Shown piece after piece: positions 55,743-64,000 of a DNA stretch of 64,000 bases; the first letter of the stretch is position 1; the number at the start of each line of letters is the position of its first letter. The stretch lies in NCBI GenBank assembly GCA_944380635.1, contig CALWID010000008.1, positions 1 through 64,000 of the forward strand, in the 5' to 3' direction. The notes beneath the pieces are model-generated. The model worked only from the letters and a program-made list of their open reading frames with translations, made no database searches and was not told where the DNA came from. The translations under genes were made by a program, and so were the position numbers. This stretch comes from an uncultured Eubacterium sp. Lineage in GTDB: Bacteria > Bacillota > Clostridia > Oscillospirales > Acutalibacteraceae.

Positions 55743-56780
55743 ATGAAATACGCAAAACTTGGTAATTCAGATTTGAATGTTTCCCGTATATGCCTCGGCT
55801 GCATGGGGTTTGGGGACGCGTCAAACGGTCAGCATTCGTGGACTGTTGACGAAGAACATACAAGGGAAATAATCCGCCGCGCCCTTGAACTCGGCATAAA
55901 CTTTTTTGATACGGCAATAGCGTATCAGAGCGGCACCAGCGAACAGTATCTCGGCAGGGCGCTTAAGGATTTTGCCGAGCGCGATAAGGTTGTTGTTGCA
56001 ACAAAATTTCTGCCGAGAACTGAGGAAGAGATAGCCGCGGGTGTAACGGGTCAGCAGCATATTGAAAGAATGATAGATAAAAGCCTTCAAAATCTGGGTA
56101 TGGATTATGTTGATTTGTATATCTATCATATGTGGGACCATCAAACTCCTCTTTATGATATAATGGAAGGGCTTAATAATGTTGTTAAAGCGGGAAAGGC
56201 GCGATATATAGGCATTTCAAACTGCTTTGCTTATCAACTTGCCAAGGCGAATGACCTGGCGGAAAAAGAGGGCTTTGCCAAATTTGTTTCCGTTCAGGGC
56301 CATTATAATCTTATTTTCCGCGAGGAAGAGCGCGAAATGGCGAAACTCTGCCGAGAGGATAATATTGCAATGACTCCTTACAGCGCGCTTGCAGGCGGCC
56401 GCCTTTCAAAGCACCCGGGTGAAACTTCCAAACGCCTTGAGCAGGATAGTTATGCCCACCTGAAATATGATTCCACTGCTAAGCAGGATTCGGTAATTAT
56501 AAACAGGGTTGCCGAGATTGCCGATAAGCGCGGCGTTACAATGACGGAAGTTTCGTTGGCGTGGCTTCTTACGCGCGTAACGGCTCCGGTTGCAGGCGCA
56601 ACAAAACTTCACCATGTTGACGGCGCCGCTAAATCAACCGAACTTGAACTTACAGCGGATGAGATTGCATATCTTGACGAGCCTTATGTGCCGCATAAAC
56701 TTGTTGGCGTAATGGCGCAGAATACTGCGTCCGCCGCAAAAGAAAAGCATGTGTGGTCAACGGGCAGTCAAAAGATTTAA
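55743..56780 (+). CDS. aldo/keto reductase
   Basis: This NAD(P)H-dependent reductase has 345 residues. The tetrad residues are Asp in 'FFDTAIAYQSG' together with its Tyr, Lys in 'VATKFLPR', and His in 'IYHMWDHQTP'. 'PYSALAGGRLSKHPGETSKR' is typical of the YajO/YakC-like AKR11-13 group. It follows the MerR-like gene by 17 bases and precedes the carboxymuconolactone-decarboxylase gene by 59, so the three are probably one operon responding to a reactive or aromatic compound. Confidence 0.9.
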   Translation: MKYAKLGNSDLNVSRICLGCMGFGDASNGQHSWTVDEEHTREIIRRALELGINFFDTAIAYQSGTSEQYLGRALKDFAERDKVVVATKFLPRTEEEIAAGVTGQQHIERMIDKSLQNLGMDYVDLYIYHMWDHQTPLYDIMEGLNNVVKAGKARYIGISNCFAYQLAKANDLAEKEGFAKFVSVQGHYNLIFREEEREMAKLCREDNIAMTPYSALAGGRLSKHPGETSKRLEQDSYAHLKYDSTAKQDSVIINRVAEIADKRGVTMTEVSLAWLLTRVTAPVAGATKLHHVDGAAKSTELELTADEIAYLDEPYVPHKLVGVMAQNTASAAKEKHVWSTGSQKI

Positions 56781-56839
56781 GCAGTATGGCTGAAATTTAA
56801 GCCGTTGTGAAATAAATTAATAATTAAGAGGTGTTATAA

Positions 56840-57592
56840 ATGAGCAGAACACAAAAAGCAAAAGAAAACAATGAAAAATGGTTTGGCAAAAAGCAGTTTA
56901 CAAACGGTTATACGGACGCTGAATTTGAAAATATTGCCGGCAGATTTCTTTGCGGCGATGTGGCGGAGCACGGCGTGTTGAGTGATAAGCAAAAGGCAAT
57001 AGTAATTTTGACAACTCTTACAGCCTCAGGCACATATGAGGTTTTGGAAAAATACGCTCTTGCCGCGCTCAGAGTAGGCGTTTCTGCAAATGAAATCAGG
57101 GAAACACTTATTCAGTGCACTCCGTATGTCGGTATGGAAAAAGTAAATCTTGCGCTCAGAGAGGCGTATAAAGCGTTTGAAAAGGCGGGCGTTACCGATA
57201 CTCTTACTAATCAGGGCACTGTTGATGAGGATTCAAGATTCAGCGACGGGCTTGCCGTTCAGCAGCACATTTTCGGTAAGGATAATATAAATAATATGCG
57301 CGCTTCGGCTGCCGAGGAAACAAAGCATATTCAGGATTATCTTTCCGCTTATTGTTTTGGCGATTTTTACACAAGAAAAACGCTTGACCTTAAAATGAGA
57401 GAACTTATCACTTTTTGCGCTATTTGCACTCTCGGCGGGTGCGAGCCGCAGGCAAAATCACATGCGGCGGCAAATATGAGCGTTGGCAATACGCGCGAAA
57501 TGCTTATTGACGCCGTTACTCAGTGCCTGCCGTTTATAGGTTTTCCGCGCACTCTTAACGCTCTTTCCTGCATAGACGCGGCAACTAAATAA
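56840..57592 (+). CDS. carboxymuconolactone decarboxylase family protein (two domains)
   Basis: This encodes 250 residues. Two AhpD/CMD-like all-helical domains occur in tandem: 'LSDKQKAIVILTTLTASG' and 'YALAALRVGVSANEIRETLIQ' (shown in part) in the first, 'DLKMRELITFCAICTLGG' and 'SHAAANMSVGNTREMLIDAV' in the second. The second has Cys and His at the expected active-site region; the first lacks the Cys pair. Members act as decarboxylases or as AhpD-like peroxidase partners. An RBS AGAGGTG precedes ATG 56840. It is probably co-transcribed with the aldo/keto reductase. Confidence 0.86.
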   Translation: MSRTQKAKENNEKWFGKKQFTNGYTDAEFENIAGRFLCGDVAEHGVLSDKQKAIVILTTLTASGTYEVLEKYALAALRVGVSANEIRETLIQCTPYVGMEKVNLALREAYKAFEKAGVTDTLTNQGTVDEDSRFSDGLAVQQHIFGKDNINNMRASAAEETKHIQDYLSAYCFGDFYTRKTLDLKMRELITFCAICTLGGCEPQAKSHAAANMSVGNTREMLIDAVTQCLPFIGFPRTLNALSCIDAATK

Positions 57593-57698
57593 TTATATTA
57601 TTCGCCTGAAATATGCGTGTGATAATTAAACACCGCGGAAAATCGGAAGTGCAAATAGCGCCTTGGTTTCCGTGGCACACTGTTTAAAACGGTTGCGG

Positions 57699-57742
57699 CA
57701 AAAAACTCCTCCTGCGATTTTATTTGCAGGAGGAGTTTTTTT
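57699..57742. terminator. strong bidirectional terminator
   Basis: AAAAACTCCTCCTGC (57700-57714) pairs perfectly with GCAGGAGGAGTTTTT (57726-57740). A-rich and T-rich ends serve both the plus-strand operon and the minus-strand glnS. Confidence 0.9.
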
Positions 57743-57754
57743 GTATAATTTATT

Positions 57755-59434
57755 TTATTTTTTTGTATTAAAACTATCTCTCAACTGTACTGTACGGTTA
57801 AATATGATGTGGTCTGCCGTGCTGTACTTATCCACGCAGAAATAGCCGTTTCTCATAAACTGAAATCTGTCTCCCGGCTTAGCCGCCGCAAGGCTCTTTT
57901 CGCAGTAGGCAGTAACGGTTTTAAGGGAATCCGGGTTCAGATTGTCCTCAAAAGATGAAACACCTTCCTCATCGCTCGGATTAGGCACATTGAAAAGTCT
58001 TTCATAAAGCCTTACCTCTGCCTTAACATTATCTTTTGCAGATACCCAGTGAATAGTGCCTTTTACCTTTCTGCCGTCAGGGCTGTCCCCGCCGAAAGTT
58101 TCAGGGTCATATGTGCAGTGAACGCAGGTAACATTGCCGTTTTCATCTGTTTCATATCCCGTGCAGGTAACGAAATATGCCTTTATAAGCCTTACTTCAT
58201 TGCCCGGAAACAGGCGAAAATATTTTTTGACCGGCTCAATCATAAAGTCGTTTCTCTCAATATAAATTTCTTTGCTGAAAGTCATAGTCCTTGAGCCGTA
58301 TTCCGGGTGGTCGGGGTGGTAATCAACCGTTATTTCCTCGGTTTTGCCTTCCGGATAATTATCTATAACAAGTTTGATTGGGTCAAGAATTGCCATAGCG
58401 CGCGGTGAAGTCATATTAAGGTCATTTCTGACGCAACTTTCAAGCAGCGCAAAGTCGATAACGCTGTAAGCCTTTGAAACGCCTATTCTTTCACAAAAAT
58501 CGCGGATTGACGCGGGTGTGTAGCCGCGGCGGCGCATACCGCTTATTGTTGCCATTCTTGGGTCGTCCCAGCCGTCTACAATTCCGTCTTCTACAAGTTT
58601 CAGGCACTTGCGTTTTGATGTCAGCGTGTAATTCAGATTCATTCTTGCAAATTCTATCTGGCGCGGTTTTTCGCCTTCAACACACTCGTTTACAACCCAG
58701 TCATAAAGCGGGCGGTGGTTTTCAAATTCAAGTGAGCAAAGGGAATGAGTAACCTTTTCGCACGCGTCTGAAAGCGGGTGCGCAAAATCATACATGGGGT
58801 AAACGCACCATTTATCCCCCGTGCGGTGATGATGGGCGTACATAATGCGGTAAATAATTGGGTCCCTCATATTAAGATTCGGGCTTGCCATATCAATTTT
58901 TGCCCTCAGCACTCTTGAGCCTTCCGGAAATTCACCTTTTGCCATACGCTCAAACAGGTCAAGGTTTTCTTCTATGCTCCTGTTTCTGTAAGGGCTTTCT
59001 TTGCCGGGTTCTGTAAGGGTGCCCCTGTATTCGCGCTGCTGCTCAGGGGTAAGGTCGCAAACAAACGCCTTGCCTTTTTTGATGAGTTTTATAGCGCATT
59101 CAAATATATAATCAAAATAATCTGACGCAAAATAAGCGTTATCCCACTCAAATCCAAGCCATTTTATATCCTCGGCAATAGCGTCAACATATTCCGTATC
59201 CTCTTTTGTGGGGTTGGTATCGTCAAATCTTAAATTGCATATGCCGCCGAATTTTTCTTTGGCTCCGAAATTAATGCAAATCGCCTTTGCGTGCCCTATG
59301 TGCAGATAGCCGTTAGGTTCCGGAGGAAAACGAGTCTGCACCCTTGTGTACGCGCCGGATTCCAAATCTTTTTCAATAATATCATTTATAAAATTTGAAT
59401 TTTCTTTTATTTCTTTGCTGTCATCTCTTGCCAT
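57755..59434 (-). CDS. glnS: glutamine--tRNA ligase
   Basis: This class I synthetase charges tRNA-Gln directly with glutamine. It has 559 residues, full length. The HIGH motif is in '[16 protein letters not shown]', the GlnRS-specific 'RFDDTNP' follows, and the KMSKS equivalent is '[11 protein letters not shown]'. The C-terminal anticodon-binding beta-barrels are present ('[10 protein letters not shown]'). Most Firmicutes lack GlnRS and amidate Glu-tRNA-Gln, so its presence suggests an acquired gene fixed in this lineage. Its ATG overlaps the gltX stop (TGATG), so the two are co-translated. Confidence 0.95.
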   Translation of the reverse strand: MARDDSKEIKENSNFINDIIEKDLESGAYTRVQTRFPPEPNGYLHIGHAKAICINFGAKEKFGGICNLRFDDTNPTKEDTEYVDAIAEDIKWLGFEWDNAYFASDYFDYIFECAIKLIKKGKAFVCDLTPEQQREYRGTLTEPGKESPYRNRSIEENLDLFERMAKGEFPEGSRVLRAKIDMASPNLNMRDPIIYRIMYAHHHRTGDKWCVYPMYDFAHPLSDACEKVTHSLCSLEFENHRPLYDWVVNECVEGEKPRQIEFARMNLNYTLTSKRKCLKLVEDGIVDGWDDPRMATISGMRRRGYTPASIRDFCERIGVSKAYSVIDFALLESCVRNDLNMTSPRAMAILDPIKLVIDNYPEGKTEEITVDYHPDHPEYGSRTMTFSKEIYIERNDFMIEPVKKYFRLFPGNEVRLIKAYFVTCTGYETDENGNVTCVHCTYDPETFGGDSPDGRKVKGTIHWVSAKDNVKAEVRLYERLFNVPNPSDEEGVSSFEDNLNPDSLKTVTAYCEKSLAAAKPGDRFQFMRNGYFCVDKYSTADHIIFNRTVQLRDSFNTKK

Positions 59435-61095
59435 CAGATTTCCTCCCCGTAGTGCTTAAGCGCGGCGGCAAGCCTTGCCTCAACCTTTTCTTTGCCTAAA
59501 AGTCTTGTTATTTCATACAAATCCGGTGTGTTTGTGCGCCCTGTGAGCGCAACGCGGATTATTGTTGAAACATCGCCTACATGGCCTTTGTATTTTTCAG
59601 GGTCATTTTTAAATTCTTTTACATTTGGCGTGCATCCTATAGGCTCGCATATGCTTTTTATTCTTTCAAACCATTCGTCTTTTGTGTCATCAAGGTCAAC
59701 GGCTTCAATATATTTTTCAAGCGCTTTTACCGCAAGTTCGGGCGTTGCGTTCCCGGTCAGGTCATAGCACGGTGTAAATGTTTCGTCATACATATAACTG
59801 ATATAATCCGGAATATCGCTCCATTTTGCAATATCCTTGCGCGGCTTTTTGTTTTCGCGGTCAATATTCAGTATTGCTTTGGCGCGATCTTTATCCTGCT
59901 CGTAAAGCGCGGCGAGTTTTTCGTTGTACTGCTTTGCCCATTCGTATGATAGTATAAATACTTTTTCGCAGTTCATTGTTGAAATAACATTCTTTGAAAT
60001 ATCGTTCAACTTGGCAATATCAAAAAGCGCGCCCGAAACGCTCATCTTTTTTATGTTGAAAGGGAATTTTGATATATCTTCGTTTTTGTTCGCCCTGCGC
60101 CAGTCCTCAAAGTTGGAATTGGCAAGCGTCATCATATATTCGTTTACGCTTTGGGCAGGGTATCCCTCTTCTGAATAATACGAAACTGCCGCTTCGGGGT
60201 CTTTCCTTTTGGAAAGTTTGCGTTTGCCGTCGCCGTCTGTTTTCATTATCGGCGCCACATGAACAAATTTCGGCGTTTTGAATCCCAAAAGTTTGTTTAA
60301 CTGAATGTGTATCGGGCAGCTTGCTATCCATTCATCCCCTCTTACTATATGGGTAGTTCGCATAAGATGGTCGTCTACAACGCTTGCAAAGTGGTAAGTG
60401 GGAATACCGTCTGATTTTAACAGCACAATATCCTGCACATTTTCCTGCATTTCTATTTTGCCCTTTATCATATCCTCAAACACGCATTTTCTGCTTGCGT
60501 CCCCGGGGGATTTCAGGCGCAAAGTCCAAGGCATACCGGCGGCGATTTTTTCCTTAATTTCATCATAGGTAAGATTGCGGCATTTGGCGTATTTGCCGTA
60601 ATATCCTTTTATATCCTCGTTTTCCTGGGACGCCCTTAATTCGTCCAGTTCCTCTGCAGTGCAGAAGCAGGGATAAGCATATCCGTCCTCAACAAGTTTT
60701 TTTGCGAATGTCTGGTATATCTCTTTTCTTTGGCTCTGGTAATAAGGGCCGTATTCGCCTTTTTCTTCATTTTCGCCGATAACGCCCTCGTCCGGAACGA
60801 TTCCGAAATATGAAAGCCCGTCCAGCATAACGCCTACGGCGCCGTCTATCTTACGCTTTTGGTCTGTGTCCTCAACGCGAACATAGAAAACCCCGTTTGT
60901 GCTCTTTGCCGTTTTGTATGATATAAGGCAGGTAAAAAGATTTCCGAAATGCAGAAATCCGGTAGGGCTGGGCGCAAACCGAGTTACGCGCGCGCCTTCC
61001 TTAAGTTCTCTTTTCGGATATTTATTTTCATAAAAATCAGGTGTTTTTGAAATGTTGGGAAATAAAAGTTGAGCAAGTTTTTTTCCGTCTTCCAT
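59434..61095 (-). CDS. gltX: glutamate--tRNA ligase
   Basis: This class I synthetase has 553 residues, longer than the usual 470-490. The HIGH motif is altered to HFGN in '[13 protein letters not shown]', and the KMSKS motif is 'KLSKRK'. 'RVEDTDQKR' follows the HIGH region. The extra length lies mostly in the middle and C-terminal parts, which carry inserted charged segments. This longer form with glnS downstream is known from several Clostridia. If a canonical gltX exists elsewhere in the genome, this one could be specialised. Confidence 0.92.
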   Translation of the reverse strand: MEDGKKLAQLLFPNISKTPDFYENKYPKRELKEGARVTRFAPSPTGFLHFGNLFTCLISYKTAKSTNGVFYVRVEDTDQKRKIDGAVGVMLDGLSYFGIVPDEGVIGENEEKGEYGPYYQSQRKEIYQTFAKKLVEDGYAYPCFCTAEELDELRASQENEDIKGYYGKYAKCRNLTYDEIKEKIAAGMPWTLRLKSPGDASRKCVFEDMIKGKIEMQENVQDIVLLKSDGIPTYHFASVVDDHLMRTTHIVRGDEWIASCPIHIQLNKLLGFKTPKFVHVAPIMKTDGDGKRKLSKRKDPEAAVSYYSEEGYPAQSVNEYMMTLANSNFEDWRRANKNEDISKFPFNIKKMSVSGALFDIAKLNDISKNVISTMNCEKVFILSYEWAKQYNEKLAALYEQDKDRAKAILNIDRENKKPRKDIAKWSDIPDYISYMYDETFTPCYDLTGNATPELAVKALEKYIEAVDLDDTKDEWFERIKSICEPIGCTPNVKEFKNDPEKYKGHVGDVSTIIRVALTGRTNTPDLYEITRLLGKEKVEARLAAALKHYGEEI

Positions 61096-61200
61096 TTTTT
61101 TCTCCGTTTTAAATATAATTATAGTATATAAAGATTATTTCAATTCATAATATTATCTCATAACTTTAACGAATATTCAATATTTACTTGGCTTTTTTTA

Positions 61201-61229
61201 TTGAAAATACACGCAATTTGTGATATTTT
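61201..61229 (+). promoter_or_regulatory. promoter for the DUF4250 gene
   Basis: TTGAAA (61201-61206) and TATTTT (61224-61229) are 17 bases apart, 70 bases before ATG 61300. Confidence 0.45.
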
Positions 61230-61299
61230 AATGAATAGGCGCTGCGTTTGCGCCGTTCTTTTAAGCCGTTCTTATAATTTAAACGAAAGGATTTTTATT

Positions 61300-61476
61300 A
61301 TGAAACTTCCGAATGACCCCGTTATGCTGCTCAGCGCCGTAAATACCGGACTTAGGGATAATTACAAAAGCCTTGATGAATTTTGTGCCGCCGCTGGGTT
61401 AGTTAAAAGCGAAATAGAATCAAAACTTGAATTAATAGGTTATAAGTATGATGAAAAAGTAAATCAGTTTGTATAA
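61300..61476 (+). CDS. DUF4250 domain-containing protein
   Basis: This 58-residue cytosolic protein starts at ATG 61300 after GAAAGGA. 'LPNDPVMLLSAVNTGLRDNY' followed by 'LDEFCAAAGL' and 'IGYKYDEKVNQF' matches the small DUF4250 family, which is widespread in Clostridia and enterobacteria. Its predicted fold is helical and its function is unknown. It is monocistronic, with its own terminator. Confidence 0.88.
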   Translation: MKLPNDPVMLLSAVNTGLRDNYKSLDEFCAAAGLVKSEIESKLELIGYKYDEKVNQFV

Positions 61477-61480
61477 AGTG

Positions 61481-61513
61481 AAATCCCCCCGCTATTTACA
61501 GCAGGGGGATTCT
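61481..61513 (+). terminator. Rho-independent terminator after the DUF4250 gene
   Basis: AATCCCCC (61482-61489) pairs with GGGGGATT (61504-61511), with an inner GCT/AGC pair. The T tract is short. It lies between convergent genes and may act both ways. Confidence 0.7.
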
Positions 61514-61539
61514 TATGATTTAGGTAAAATTTGTGAACC

Positions 61540-62106
61540 TTAGATGTCATTTGCAATTTTGGCAGGGTAATTGCCGCCTGCCAGGCGGGAGAATATACAG
61601 TTATACATTTTTTGGGAAAGTTCCTCAATATTCACATCGTCATTATCAAGTATTTCCGAAATAATAAAGCCTGTAACTCCGTTTGCCGCAAATTCAATAA
61701 TGAAATCCGCTGTTTCGGTTTTTGAGTATTCGGATTTAACGGAGCGGCGGTAAAATTCGGCGGAATATTCAATAACGCTGTTTCTGATAAGTTTTGTCAT
61801 ATACTGGGCAAGGGAAGATGAAAAGCATTTTTTTAAAAACAACTGATTTTTTTTAATTCCGTTAAGGTAGATAACAGTTGCCTCTTCCATATTTTTTGCG
61901 TTTTTTGTAATCTCAACGCAGCCGTGGGTGTACTGCTGAACTCCCCAGTTGATAAGAGCCTGAATATCCGCAAAATGGTAATAAAAGGTCTGCCTGCTGA
62001 TACTGCATTTTTCAACAAGCATTGTAACCGTTATTTTATCAAAATCATTGTCATTTAAAAGTTGGGAAAATCCTCTCAGAATATGCTGTTTCGTTTCTTT
62101 AGCCAT
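61540..62106 (-). CDS. TetR/AcrR-family transcriptional regulator
   Basis: This encodes 188 residues. The N-terminal helix-turn-helix contains 'FDKITVTMLVEKCSISRQTFYYHF', read in part. The C-terminal ligand-binding domain is helical and ends 'MYNCIFSRLAGG'. It is of the DhaS/YcfQ-like subgroup judged by 'SISRQTFYYHFADIQAL'. It is transcribed in the same direction as the hydrogenase gene, which lies upstream of it, but a strong terminator separates them. Its target and ligand are unknown. Confidence 0.88.
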   Translation of the reverse strand: MAKETKQHILRGFSQLLNDNDFDKITVTMLVEKCSISRQTFYYHFADIQALINWGVQQYTHGCVEITKNAKNMEEATVIYLNGIKKNQLFLKKCFSSSLAQYMTKLIRNSVIEYSAEFYRRSVKSEYSKTETADFIIEFAANGVTGFIISEILDNDDVNIEELSQKMYNCIFSRLAGGNYPAKIANDI

Positions 62107-62240
62107 ATAGTTCGCCTCACTTTTGTATATAATACCATATTGTTACAGTTTTAGCAATCTTGTAATGACAATATTAAAATTATTGTAACAATTTTCAAAA
62201 AATTTTCATAATTATTGTACGGAATTAAAAATTCGTAAAG

Positions 62241-62287
62241 AAAAAGCGCTTTCTTTTTCCGCTTAGGAGTAAAGAAAACGCTTTTTT
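62241..62287. terminator. terminator after the hydrogenase gene
   Basis: AAAAAGCGCTTTCTTT (62241-62256) pairs with AAAGAAAACGCTTTTTT (62271-62287) with one mismatch, a long stem flanked by A and T runs. It stops the minus-strand hydrogenase transcript. Confidence 0.75.
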
Positions 62288-62300
62288 ATAATTAAAGGCT

Positions 62301-63812
62301 TTATTTTTCTTCAAGAATATGCAGGTATTCTTTGTACTTAGAACTTAATACATTCTGCTCGTCTGATTTTTGCGCCATTTGGTTTACTGCAACGGTGGAT
62401 TTTTTAACAGGAGCAATAGTTCCTGCGCCTGCAACGCATCCGCCGGGGCAAGCCATGCCCTCAAGCAGGTATCCGTTGTATTTGCCCGCCTTGGCAAGTT
62501 GCAGCATTTTGCGGCACTCCGGCAGACCTTCCGCTCTTGCGGTAAGCACTTCGCGGTTCGGGTCCATTTTTTTAATGGCGTTTTCAACTGCTTTGGCAAC
62601 GCCGCCGCTTACGGCAAAGCCTTTTCCGTCTCCGCTTGAATCGCCGCCGAGCGGTTCGTCCTCTTCGCACTGGGCAATATCAATATTCTTTGCCTCAAGA
62701 ATAGAACTGAATTCTTCAAAAGTAAGCACAAAATCAACATAACTTCTGATAGTCCTGCGGCTTGCCTCCAACTTTTTAGCGGCGCACGGCCCAACGAAAA
62801 CAACTTTGCATTCAGGGTGCTTTTCCTTAATAAGGCGTGCCGTAAGCACCATGGGTGTAAGCGCCATTGAAATATATGACGCAAATGCAGGAAATAGTTT
62901 TTTTGCCATTACTGACCATGCCGGGCAGCAGGAAGTTGCCATAAACGGCTGCTTTTCAGGCACTTCTTTCATAAAGTCCTGAGCCTCTTCTATTGTGCAA
63001 AGGTCGGCGCCTACCGCAACTTCAACCACATCTTCAAAGCCGAGTTCTTTAAATGCTGTTCTTATTTTGCCCGTGCTTACATTGCCGAACTGGCCTGCAA
63101 AAGCAGGCGCAATAGCAGCGTATACGGGTGTTTTGCTCTTAAGCGCGGTTATGGTTTGGTAAATTTGGCTTTTGTCTATAATAGCGCCGAACGGGCAGTT
63201 AACAAGGCACATTCCGCATGATACGCATTTATCAGGGTCTATTTCCGCTCTGCCCAACGCGTCGGATTTAATAGCGTTCATTCCGCAAACTTTGGCGCAG
63301 GGGCGCTCCTGCCTGATAATGGCGTGATAACTGCAGGCGTTTATGCACATTCCGCATTTAACGCATTTTTCCTCGTCAATAAACGACCTGCCGTTTTTGA
63401 TAGAAATTGCCTTTTTGGGGCATACTTCAACGCAGGGGTGCTCAAGGCAGTTTTGGCAGGCGTTTGTAACAAATACTCTGTTTTCAGGGCACCTGTTGCA
63501 GGCGAATTTAATAATATCTATAAGCGGCGGCTCATAGTATTTCTCGTCAACAAGGCTTTCGTCTACTCCCTCGCAAATAGATTCAAAATCGTTAAAATCC
63601 CTGAGGGATACGCCCATTGCCGCTCTGAGCCTTTCAGCCACAACTTCGCGCTCAACGAAAACGCTGTCCCTGTACTGGGCAACATCGCCCTGGATTATTT
63701 TATACGGCAGGTTTTCAAATTTCTTTTCGTCCCAGCCCTCAAAAGCCATTTTTGCAACCTCGGTAAATATTATTTTACGAAGTCTTGATTTGGTTGTTTT
63801 AATACCTCTCAT
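62301..63812 (-). CDS. [FeFe] hydrogenase, group B-like
   Basis: This encodes 503 residues. The N-terminal part has ferredoxin-type motifs ('CQNCLEHPCVEVCP', 'CVKCGMCINACS', 'CVSCGMCLVNCP'). The H-cluster domain has L1 'TSCCPAW', L2 'FVGPCAAKK' and L3 'EGMACPGGCVAGAG'. The second Cys in L1 and the overall length fit the poorly studied group B, not the classical group A. It is probably a cytosolic enzyme that exchanges electrons with ferredoxin, evolving or sensing H2. The ATG at 63812 has an AAGGAG site 13 bases off. ATG 63749, after GAGG, is an alternative, but the extra N-terminal residues ('RGIKTTKSRLRKIIFTEVAK') look conserved in the family. No maturation genes are in the window. Confidence 0.9.
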   Translation of the reverse strand: MRGIKTTKSRLRKIIFTEVAKMAFEGWDEKKFENLPYKIIQGDVAQYRDSVFVEREVVAERLRAAMGVSLRDFNDFESICEGVDESLVDEKYYEPPLIDIIKFACNRCPENRVFVTNACQNCLEHPCVEVCPKKAISIKNGRSFIDEEKCVKCGMCINACSYHAIIRQERPCAKVCGMNAIKSDALGRAEIDPDKCVSCGMCLVNCPFGAIIDKSQIYQTITALKSKTPVYAAIAPAFAGQFGNVSTGKIRTAFKELGFEDVVEVAVGADLCTIEEAQDFMKEVPEKQPFMATSCCPAWSVMAKKLFPAFASYISMALTPMVLTARLIKEKHPECKVVFVGPCAAKKLEASRRTIRSYVDFVLTFEEFSSILEAKNIDIAQCEEDEPLGGDSSGDGKGFAVSGGVAKAVENAIKKMDPNREVLTARAEGLPECRKMLQLAKAGKYNGYLLEGMACPGGCVAGAGTIAPVKKSTVAVNQMAQKSDEQNVLSSKYKEYLHILEEK

Positions 63813-63945
63813 ATATATGCTAAAACTCCTTCATACTTTTTCGCCATTATAATAACATTTTATAAAACTAAAATCAATGAAAAGATTTATAAATTGCTCT
63901 TTTTTTCACAATGCCTTTATTGTATAATTAAAAAGGAGGCTGATT

Positions 63946-64000
63946 ATGGACGGAAAACGAAAAATTTTTAATGACATAGGCAGGAAAATAGAGGATGAAC
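63946..64000 (+). CDS. start of an unidentified gene (3' partial)
   Basis: ATG 63946 follows a strong AAAGGAGG and opens a frame of 18 codons to the window end (MDGKRKIFNDIGRKIEDE). A TATAAT at 63923-63928 may be its -10 box. The fragment is charged and too short to identify. It is divergent from the hydrogenase gene. Confidence 0.55.
   Translation, partial: MDGKRKIFNDIGRKIEDE

Noticed and set aside
61201-61299. N-terminal extension of the DUF4250 protein from a TTG at 61201
   Set aside because: The extension overlaps the likely promoter and has no ribosome binding site. ATG 61300 has GAAAGGA and gives the family's usual length.

Overview
The window looks like chromosome from an anaerobic, endospore-lineage Gram-positive bacterium of the class Clostridia, plausibly a gut Oscillospirales or Ruminococcaceae relative. 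The signs are a Spo0A response regulator with an upstream 0A box, an LPXTG-anchored surface protein, a six-gene Rnf complex, a [FeFe] hydrogenase, a glutaminyl-tRNA synthetase beside glutamyl-tRNA synthetase, strong AGGAGG-type ribosome binding sites and frequent GTG/TTG starts. The family names come from motif recognition; no database search was possible, so the taxonomic placement is inference.

Layout. 0-1 kb: the 3' end of an ECF-transporter S-component-like membrane protein and a small membrane protein. 1.2-4.8 kb: a large secreted LPXTG protein with its own sigma-70-type promoter and terminator. 4.8-7.8 kb (minus strand): prolyl-tRNA synthetase, galE and a small membrane protein. 7.9-14.2 kb: the complete F1Fo ATP synthase operon atpBEFHAGDC. 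14.3-16.1 kb: a HAD phosphatase fused to DUF523, then a lipoprotein. 16.2-23.7 kb: rnfCDGEAB followed by ApbE flavin transferase, a NusG-domain-II protein, a Gx-family transporter and a gamma carbonic anhydrase. 23.7-27.1 kb: an acetyltransferase, a flavin reductase-rubredoxin fusion, a zinc-PLC-like protein and a metallophosphoesterase.

27.2-51.5 kb is a long, visibly AT-richer polysaccharide locus read in one direction from a consensus promoter. It encodes an initiating sugar-phosphate transferase, about ten glycosyltransferases (GT2, GT4 and two GT14-like), an EpsG-type polymerase, a Wzx-type flippase, a polysaccharide pyruvyl transferase fused to a GT2, a CDP-glycerol-phosphotransferase-like enzyme, an IspD/TarI-like cytidylyltransferase, an extended SDR, a split transketolase, an aldo/keto reductase, two intact O-acyltransferase-like membrane proteins and one decayed copy. 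Together they look able to make, flip, polymerise and decorate a branched, pyruvylated, acylated and probably polyol-phosphate-containing surface glycan. A separate GT2 on the minus strand closes the region.

52.7-57.7 kb: an HD-domain protein, spo0A, a LysR regulator, a MerR-like regulator, an aldo/keto reductase and a double carboxymuconolactone-decarboxylase protein. 57.7-64 kb: glnS and gltX in one operon, a DUF4250 protein, a TetR regulator, a group-B-like [FeFe] hydrogenase and the first codons of another gene.

The genes tell a coherent energy story. Rnf oxidises reduced ferredoxin and pumps ions, the adjacent ATP synthase uses the gradient, and ApbE attaches the FMN that RnfD and RnfG need. 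The hydrogenase at the far end may exchange electrons with the same ferredoxin pool. No tRNA, rRNA, CRISPR array, transposase or phage gene was seen.
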